The position numbers were made by a program, and so were the translations under genes. Shown piece after piece: positions 32,514 through 37,807 of a stretch of DNA of 37,807 bases. The stretch comes from Nostoc sp. NOS(2021) (lineage in GTDB: Bacteria; Cyanobacteriota; Cyanobacteriia; Cyanobacteriales; Nostocaceae), in contig NZ_JABXKM010000116.1 in the NCBI RefSeq assembly GCF_017115025.1, forward strand, positions 1 through 37,807. The letters run 5' to 3'. The notes under the pieces are model-generated. The model ran no database searches, had not been told where the DNA came from, and was given only the letters and a program-made list of their open reading frames with translations. Numbering within the stretch: the stretch's first letter is position 1; each line of letters opens with the position of its first letter.

Positions 32514-33857
32514 TTAACCGTTCATTTCCTGCACAAAATTTGTATAGACATTACCCTGCAAAAACTGTGGATTTTCCATAATTTTTTGATGAAACCCGAT
32601 GGTGGTGGGTAGTCCAGTGATGGCACATTCTCGGAGTGCGCGTTTCATGCGGTTAATAGCAGTGGGTCGGTCTGGCGCCCAAACAATTAACTTGCCGATC
32701 AAGGAATCGTAGTAAGGCGGGATTTGGTAATCTGTGTAAACGTGGGAATCAATGCGAACACCAGGCCCTCCAGGGGGAAGATAGCCGCTAATCCGTCCAG
32801 GAGAAGGGCGAAAGTCATGATCGGGGTCTTCAGCGTTGATCCGACATTCGATCGCATGACCCCGTAATACTACTTGCTCTTGGGTAAGTTTAAGTCTTTC
32901 CCCTTGGGCAATCAGAATTTGTTCGGCAACCAAGTCTATCCCAGTAATCATCTCTGTTACCGGATGTTCTACTTGAATCCGGGTGTTCATTTCCATAAAG
33001 TAGAATTTACCGGATCTATCCAAGAGAAACTCGATAGTACCCGCCCCAGTGTAGTTAATGAATTGGGCAGCTTTGACAGCAGCTTGTCCCATTTTCTCAC
33101 GCAAGTCTTGGTCGAGAGCCGGACTTGGTGCTTCTTCCAGTAGCTTTTGATTCCGGCGCTGAATTGAGCAATCCCGTTCGCCCAAGTGGATAACATTACC
33201 GTAGTTATCCGCCAAAATTTGAAATTCGATGTGGCGAGGACGTTCAATAAATTTTTCTATGTACACGCCAGAATTCCCAAAAGCTGCTCCTGCTTCGCCT
33301 TGCGCCGCCAGGAAAAGTTTCACAAATTCATCTTCAGAACGAACTAGGCGCATACCCCGTCCACCGCCGCCAGCTGTGGCTTTGATCATCACTGGATAGC
33401 CGATATCCTTAGCAAATCTTAATCCTTCTTCCTCGGATTCTACCAACCCCTCACTACCTGGTACCGTCGGGACTCCAGCTTTTTGCATGGTTTCTTTGGC
33501 AGTGGATTTATCCCCCATTCGCCTCATAGCTTCTGGAGTTGGGCCGATAAAAGCAATATGATGGTCTGCACAAATTTCCGCAAACCGGGCATTTTCTGCT
33601 AAAAAGCCATAGCCTGGATGAATGGCAGTCGCATTGCGCGTCAGTGCGGCAGCAATAATATTGGGAATATTCAAATAACTTTTACTGCTAGCAGGTTCGC
33701 CAATGCAAACCGCTTCATCAGCAAGTTGGACGTGGAGAGCATTACGGTCAACGGTGGAGTGAACCGCAACCGTCGCAATCCCCATTTCTTCACAGGCGCG
33801 GAGAATGCGAAGGGCGATTTCTCCCCGATTGGCAATTAATATTTTGTCAAACTTCAT
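32514..33857 (-). CDS. accC: Acetyl-CoA carboxylase, biotin carboxylase subunit
   Basis: A 447-aa biotin carboxylase that carboxylates biotin on AccB using ATP and bicarbonate, the first half of the committed step of fatty-acid synthesis. Its domains are the N-terminal [20 protein letters not shown], an ATP-grasp with glycine-rich loop [12 protein letters not shown] (about residues 159-170), the active-site [15 protein letters not shown] and C-terminal [15 protein letters not shown]. The length matches AccC. In cyanobacteria accC is usually separate from accB, as here. It ends next to the repeat at 32338-32513. Confidence 0.97.
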   Translation of the reverse strand: MKFDKILIANRGEIALRILRACEEMGIATVAVHSTVDRNALHVQLADEAVCIGEPASSKSYLNIPNIIAAALTRNATAIHPGYGFLAENARFAEICADHHIAFIGPTPEAMRRMGDKSTAKETMQKAGVPTVPGSEGLVESEEEGLRFAKDIGYPVMIKATAGGGGRGMRLVRSEDEFVKLFLAAQGEAGAAFGNSGVYIEKFIERPRHIEFQILADNYGNVIHLGERDCSIQRRNQKLLEEAPSPALDQDLREKMGQAAVKAAQFINYTGAGTIEFLLDRSGKFYFMEMNTRIQVEHPVTEMITGIDLVAEQILIAQGERLKLTQEQVVLRGHAIECRINAEDPDHDFRPSPGRISGYLPPGGPGVRIDSHVYTDYQIPPYYDSLIGKLIVWAPDRPTAINRMKRALRECAITGLPTTIGFHQKIMENPQFLQGNVYTNFVQEMNG

Positions 33858-34242
33858 TTTTTAGTTTCGATATCATTACCAGTAGATTGACATTTTCTCT
33901 GATCCAACTTGAAACGACGCTTTCGCACTATTTCAAATTATCACAGGAGATTCGCCACCCTGATTCTAAGCAAACTTCAGATTGCAGGTTGCTGCCTCTA
34001 CAGTCTTACTACACTAACAACATTGCTGCTGTAAGTCTTGGCTAGCTTACCAAACTGGGATTTTGCGATCGCACCCTGCCGAATACAGTAGCTCTACCCT
34101 TTTTAATATCACTTGTGCAGCTGCTAGATTTCTGTCAGTCTGATACCGCCTTGAGAAAATTTATATTTTTGAGCAACTGAATTTAGATATCACCTTACTA
34201 TAATTATTTTCTTATGCTATAGTCTATCTTTAGAGAAACCAT
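33858..34242. other. Intergenic region between accC and tRNA-Leu
   Basis: Contains the accC upstream region and the tRNA promoter. No open frame, strong hairpin or repeat array is visible apart from one near-HIP1 site (GCGATCGC at about 34064). Confidence 0.4.
34218..34223 (+). promoter_or_regulatory. Probable -10 box of the tRNA-Leu gene
   Basis: TATAGT lies 20 bp before the mature tRNA 5' end, consistent with a short leader. The -35 region (TTACTA, 34195-34200) matches the consensus poorly. Confidence 0.35.
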
Positions 34243-34323
34243 GCGGATGTGGCGGAATTGGTATACGCGCACGCTTGAGGTGCGTGTGGCTTTGCCTTGC
34301 GAGTTCGAGTCTCGCCATCCGCA
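34243..34323 (+). tRNA. trnL-GAG: tRNA-Leu (anticodon GAG)
   Basis: An 81-nt class II tRNA. The acceptor stem is GCGGATG/CATCCGC with discriminator A, the D arm is GCG-GAATTGGTATA-CGC, the anticodon stem-loop is CACGC-TTGAGGT-GCGTG giving anticodon GAG (reads CUC/CUU), a variable arm TGGCTTTGCC-type follows, and the T arm is GCGAG-TTCGAGT-CTCGC. The CCA end is not encoded. A short T run (ATTTTT) follows directly. Confidence 0.96.
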
Positions 34324-34343
34324 TTTTTGCTTGTTTAGTCATA

Positions 34344-34385
34344 GGGTCAATAGTCAAGGGTCAAAAAACCTTCGACTATTGACCC
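34344..34385. repeat. 12-bp inverted repeat downstream of tRNA-Leu
   Basis: GGGTCAATAGTC (34344-34355) and GACTATTGACCC (34374-34385) are exact complements with an 18-base spacer containing a run of A. It may contribute to 3' end formation, or it may be a remnant of a repeat. Confidence 0.55.
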
Positions 34386-34403
34386 TTAAAACTGAACCTA
34401 GCT

Positions 34404-34568
34404 CTAGTACTCCCTCAAGGCAACAATGCTTGGTAAATAAGTTTGTAGTAAGGACTTTAGTCCTTGTCTGAAGCACTGAAGTGCCTACTACATACCTAGA
34501 AAATTTGACAAAACGAAAAAACCTTTCCCCACTCCCCACCAAGGATTGTTGCCTTGCCAAAGTACTAG
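34404..34568. mobile_element. MITE-like element with approx. 30-bp imperfect terminal repeats
   Basis: Ends 34404-34433 (begins CTAGTACTCCCTCAAGGCAA) and 34539-34568 (ends AAGTACTAG) are complementary at about 25 of 30 positions. The interior holds a nested palindrome at 34445-34491 (GTAGTAAGGAC...GTCC... GTGCCTACTAC). No open frame is present. A target duplication was not identified, so this could be either a decayed mobile element or a composite of dispersed palindromes. Confidence 0.5.
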
Positions 34569-34612
34569 TTTTTTATGCTTTTATAGAGATAGGTGAAGTT
34601 TTGTAAAAAGCA

Positions 34613-35242
34613 TTGAGTATTACTTTTACACCGACAAACAACTCAACACTGCCAGCAGCTTGGCATCGCCTCACTCCGATTTGGCAAGGAGGAGAGGAAA
34701 TAATTCAACAAAGTTTACCTCACACTCAGCTGGCACCTGCTTGGCAGCTAATGTTTTTGGGTGACGGCTCTCCAACACGTCACTTAGAATTGCTTACAGG
34801 TGAGCCTGTAGAAGTAGATGTGATTGATATGTCATTAATTGGCATGGACTTGGATGATGCTCCTGAGTTAATCCAATCTGTTCCAGGGCCGCGACTACGC
34901 CGACAAGTGTGGCTGCGTACCGCTTCTGGTCAACGATTAGCCTATGCTACTTCATGGTGGGAAGCCAGTCATGTAGATGAGTATTTGCAAAATCGTTCAT
35001 TACCAATTTGGGCGAGTTTAGCTCGTCTTCGCACAGAATTGTATCGGGATGTTCGAGGAATTTACTACGGTGATTCATCGGCGCTAGAGTCGGGTTTTGA
35101 TGTAACTGGGCCTTTTTGGGGCCGCCACTACTTGTTTTGGCATCATGGAGAGCCACTGACTTTAATTTATGAAGTTTTTTCGCCTTATTTAACCAAATAT
35201 TTGGGGCCTATGCAGCTGAGTGCTGTTAATGCTGAGGGATAA
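34613..35242 (+). CDS. Chorismate lyase (chorismate pyruvate-lyase, DUF98/Ycf21-like)
   Basis: A 209-aa protein of the cyanobacterial chorismate lyase family, which removes pyruvate from chorismate to give 4-hydroxybenzoate, the ring precursor of plastoquinone. Recognisable segments are APAWQLMFLGDGSPTRHLEL, RRQVWLRTASGQRLAYATSW, SRS-like NRSLPIWASLARLRTELYRD and FWGRHYLFWHHGEPLTLIYE. The start is a TTG at 34613; no in-frame ATG lies before the conserved region. It is a single gene on the plus strand after the tRNA and a repeat element. Confidence 0.88.
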   Translation: MSITFTPTNNSTLPAAWHRLTPIWQGGEEIIQQSLPHTQLAPAWQLMFLGDGSPTRHLELLTGEPVEVDVIDMSLIGMDLDDAPELIQSVPGPRLRRQVWLRTASGQRLAYATSWWEASHVDEYLQNRSLPIWASLARLRTELYRDVRGIYYGDSSALESGFDVTGPFWGRHYLFWHHGEPLTLIYEVFSPYLTKYLGPMQLSAVNAEG

Positions 35243-35891
35243 TAGCATTGAAAAATTCAAAAGTGTTTTTATCCAGCAGCAGCCAAGTACCGCTTATCTA
35301 CGAGACGCTGCACATAGCGTGCTTGTTTGAAAAAGTAGGCTCCAATTCAAAATTCAATTATTTTTTTTTAATCAAAAATTAGCAGTTCCTCCTCAGCAAA
35401 AATAACAACTGTTTGGCATCAAAATGATACAAATTCCGAAAAATCCTAATTCAGCAACATATCTGATTTATAAGATTGGTAATTCATGCGGAATCCCGGA
35501 CACTGAATTGATCTTGGTTAGATAAAGTCAATACAACAGATGGAAGTTATGTAAATACAAGGTAGTGTGAGTTGCTGATGACTTGCAGCAATGTCCAAGT
35601 TAGTTATATCCTCAAAGTGCTTGAAATGACGGATTTAACTCTTGAAGAATTTCCGCAGAGGCAACCGTCCAAAGGAAGTATCCGGCGAAATTGAACAAAG
35701 CGTGTTAAAAAAGATAACTAACTACTAAAACACCGCTTTTGAAACAGTAGGGAAGGTTGATTACAGAAATATCATCAATGTCTAGGATGGAGACATTCAT
35801 GCAGTTAACTGCCCTAGATAACGAGAAACTTTTTGGTTAACTTAACCAATCAAACAAGTAATGAGTTTGCAAGTATGAGGTATAGGTTTCA
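35243..35891. other. 650-bp intergenic region before the DUF3352 gene
   Basis: No supported gene. A fragment of the GC-rich dispersed repeat (CTACGAGACGCTGCACATAGCG) is near 35298-35320. A 38-codon frame at 35578-35694 has no clear ribosome-binding site or recognisable family. The region probably contains the promoter and a long leader for the following gene. Confidence 0.45.
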
Positions 35892-37640
35892 ATGGCACCG
35901 CCTGTTGTGTCTGTTCGGATGAAGAAAAATAAGAAACCGTCTCTGGTGTTGACGCTCTCGGCTGCTGGGTTCTTAATTGGTGCGGGGAGTATAGCATACT
36001 GGTTGTTAAGCCAGAGACAACTATCTTCTAGCGATTTGCTAGTAGGTGCAAATATTATTCCTGGTGATGCCCTGTTTGCGGTTTCTCTGACAACAGATCC
36101 CCAGCAGTGGCAGCAATTGCGGCAGTTTGGCACAAGAGAAACCCAAGCAGAACTGGACAAAAATTTAGTAGAATTGCGCGATCGCTTTCTAACTAATAAT
36201 GGTTACGACTTCCAGAAAGATATCGCCCCTTGGGTAGGCAATGACGTTACAATCGCATTTCTTGCCCCAGACACAGCGAGTAAACCTGCACCCAAACCAG
36301 TTACCACCAATGAAGATGCTGCCAATGATCAGCAGTCGATGGTAATGGTATTGCCAGTGAAAAACCCAGAAATCGCCAAAAGCATTTTGGCACAACCCAA
36401 AACCCTTAAACAAGGTAAATGGATTGACCGGACTTATCAAGGGATCGCCATCAAACAAAATCAGGGACAAGCAGGGGAAAACTTCTCAGCAGCATTACTA
36501 GATGGACGTTTTTTAGTCATAACTGATAGTCCCAAAGCCACAGAACGAGCGATCGACGCCTACAAAAATAAAACATCCCTAGCCGCAACAGGGGGCTTTG
36601 CTGAGAATTTTCTGAAAATTGCCAATTACCAACCCTTTGCTCAGTTTTACGTCAATGTGCCAACAGCAGCCAAAATAGCCGCAGCTTCTCCAAACCGCCC
36701 TTTACCTGCTCAAGTTTTAGCTCAACTGCAAAATAACCAAGGTTTAGCGGGGACAATGACCTTAGAGCCAGAAGGAATTCGCTTCAAGGGCGTTTCTTGG
36801 CTAAACCCTAATAGTCAACGTGTGCTGGCGGTGGAAAACAAAGCTGGGGAAATGCAAAACCGTCTACCTGCGGATACCTTGATGATGCTATCTGGCGGTA
36901 ACTTACAGAGGTCTTGGGGAGACTATGTTTTAACATCTCAGGGAAATCCCTTGTCACCGATCGCACCAGAACAAGTGCGAGGTGGTGTAAAATCTCTGAT
37001 CAATCTCGATTTAGATAAGGATTTGCTCAGTTGGATGAAAGGCGAATTTTCCTTATCATTGATTCCTAGCACTCCAAAAGCAGGTTCACCAGATGATTTT
37101 CGTGCGGGTTTGGTGTTTATGGTACAGGCAAGCGATCGCCAATCAGCTGAAACATCCTTAAAACAGCTCGATGACGTGATGAGAAATCAATACCAGTTCC
37201 AAGTCCAACCGACAAAAGTCGCAGGTCAACCTGTTGTTAACTGGGTTTCACCTTATGGTACATTAACTGCCACCCACGGCTGGTTAGATGAAGATGTCGC
37301 TTTTCTAGTCGTGGGCGCTCCCATCACTGATAAAATTGTTCCCAAACCCAACAACACACTAGCTAGCACGATCCCCTTCCAACAAACAGTTCCTACAGAA
37401 CCAAATCCGACAAATGGTCAATTTTTCATGGATGTGGAACGAACTGTGAAAAATTTCCCTTTACCAACTCTAATTCCCAATCAACAAACTTTGCTAGATG
37501 CAACGCGCTCAATTGGGATGACATCTGCTGTCAGCGACAATCGCAGTAACATCTACGACATTTTTATCGGACTAAAAAAAGTTACGAACTCGACTGTCTT
37601 ACCTAGTCCAGAAAGCAATAAGAGCAACTCTGTTAAATAG
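35892..37640 (+). CDS. DUF3352 domain-containing membrane-anchored protein
   Basis: A 582-aa protein with a short basic N-terminus, one membrane segment (about residues 17-40, LVLTLSAAGFLIGAGSIAYW) and a large domain on the far side of the membrane. It matches the cyanobacterial DUF3352 family: VGANIIPGDALFAVSLTTDP, DIAPWVGNDVTIAFLAPD, VLPVKNPEIAKSIL, GRFLVITDSPKATERAIDAY. An alternative start at Met10 (35919) would fit the membrane anchor equally. Function unknown, probably periplasmic. The stop at 37640 abuts the repeat shared with 32430-32507. Confidence 0.87.
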   Translation: MAPPVVSVRMKKNKKPSLVLTLSAAGFLIGAGSIAYWLLSQRQLSSSDLLVGANIIPGDALFAVSLTTDPQQWQQLRQFGTRETQAELDKNLVELRDRFLTNNGYDFQKDIAPWVGNDVTIAFLAPDTASKPAPKPVTTNEDAANDQQSMVMVLPVKNPEIAKSILAQPKTLKQGKWIDRTYQGIAIKQNQGQAGENFSAALLDGRFLVITDSPKATERAIDAYKNKTSLAATGGFAENFLKIANYQPFAQFYVNVPTAAKIAAASPNRPLPAQVLAQLQNNQGLAGTMTLEPEGIRFKGVSWLNPNSQRVLAVENKAGEMQNRLPADTLMMLSGGNLQRSWGDYVLTSQGNPLSPIAPEQVRGGVKSLINLDLDKDLLSWMKGEFSLSLIPSTPKAGSPDDFRAGLVFMVQASDRQSAETSLKQLDDVMRNQYQFQVQPTKVAGQPVVNWVSPYGTLTATHGWLDEDVAFLVVGAPITDKIVPKPNNTLASTIPFQQTVPTEPNPTNGQFFMDVERTVKNFPLPTLIPNQQTLLDATRSIGMTSAVSDNRSNIYDIFIGLKKVTNSTVLPSPESNKSNSVK

Positions 37641-37807
37641 GGGAATGGGGAGTAAGAATTTTAGATTTTAGATTTTGGATTAAAGAATTGAAATTTAATC
37701 CAAAAGACGCTCTCTACCAGACGCTAAAAGCGTAGCTTGCAACTCTTACAGAGTACGCGGACTCGCTCTAAGCGAACGCGAGTGCGTCTCTAAGAGTTGC
37801 TATGCCG
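37640..37807. repeat. Inverted partner of the 32.4-kb repeat, reaching the window edge
   Basis: 37640-37717 matches the complement of 32430-32507 at 77 of 78 positions. The following GC-rich part (TAAGCGAACGCGAGTGCGTC, CTCTAAGAGTTGC) shares blocks with 32340-32429 and continues past the window. It starts at the last base of the DUF3352 stop codon. Confidence 0.85.

Noticed and set aside
35578..35694. 38-codon frame before the DUF3352 gene
   Set aside because: No ribosome-binding site or known family; expected by chance in 650 bp.

Overview
The window looks like chromosomal DNA of a filamentous, heterocyst-forming-type cyanobacterium (Nostoc/Anabaena group). The evidence is the very frequent HIP1 octamer GCGATCGC, the many heptamer tandem repeats (STRRs) between genes, and cyanobacterial marker genes: psbX, ycf66, a cyAbrB regulator, a plastoquinone-type chorismate lyase and a YggT/Ycf19 protein. 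Gene density is moderate. Most intergenic spacers over 200 bp carry dispersed palindromes or small inverted-repeat elements.

Layout. 0.3-1.65 kb: lipoate-ligase family protein and a YbjN protein, both on the minus strand. 2-2.8 kb: a decayed ISKra4-type transposase next to a possible gene stub. 2.8-5.2 kb: MoxR ATPase and a DUF4350 membrane protein, split by a MITE-like element. 5.5-10 kb: a small defence-like cluster made of a Panacea-domain antitoxin, an overlapping small toxin candidate and a large SNF2/RapA-type helicase resembling DpdE. 10.3-12 kb: a membrane sensor histidine kinase. 12.3-13 kb: S4 RNA-binding protein and the ribosome-rescue hydrolase ArfB. 13.5-15.7 kb: a tiny membrane protein, a clear MITE inserted into a dispersed palindrome, a broken GNAT acetyltransferase, a PPOX flavoprotein and a DUF937 protein with a calcium-loop tail. 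16.2-17.8 kb: membrane GTPase with DUF697. 18-19.3 kb: a SAP-like protein divergent from a small RHH-like protein across an operator-like repeat array, then a pentapeptide-repeat protein. 19.4-24.1 kb: alpha/beta hydrolase, a second clear MITE, thioredoxin-like protein, pyrH-frr and a geranylgeranyl-reductase-family flavoprotein. 24.4-26.7 kb: PD-(D/E)XK-like protein, CPBP protease and cyAbrB. A gene-poor 1.5 kb stretch precedes sdhB. 29.2-31.7 kb: two tandem TolB-repeat lipoproteins, Ycf66 and the previously uncalled 39-aa PsbX. 32-37.8 kb: YggT, accC, tRNA-Leu(GAG), chorismate lyase and a DUF3352 protein. This last block is bracketed by two inverted copies of one repeat 5.2 kb apart.

Housekeeping functions dominate: translation (pyrH-frr, arfB, tRNA-Leu), lipid and quinone metabolism (accC, chorismate lyase), respiration (sdhB) and photosynthesis (psbX). 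The least ordinary parts are the Panacea toxin-antitoxin pair beside an orphan DpdE-like helicase, the divergent SAP/RHH locus, the pair of half-size TolB lipoproteins and the unusually legible MITE insertions. I saw no CRISPR array, rRNA, intact insertion sequence or prophage.
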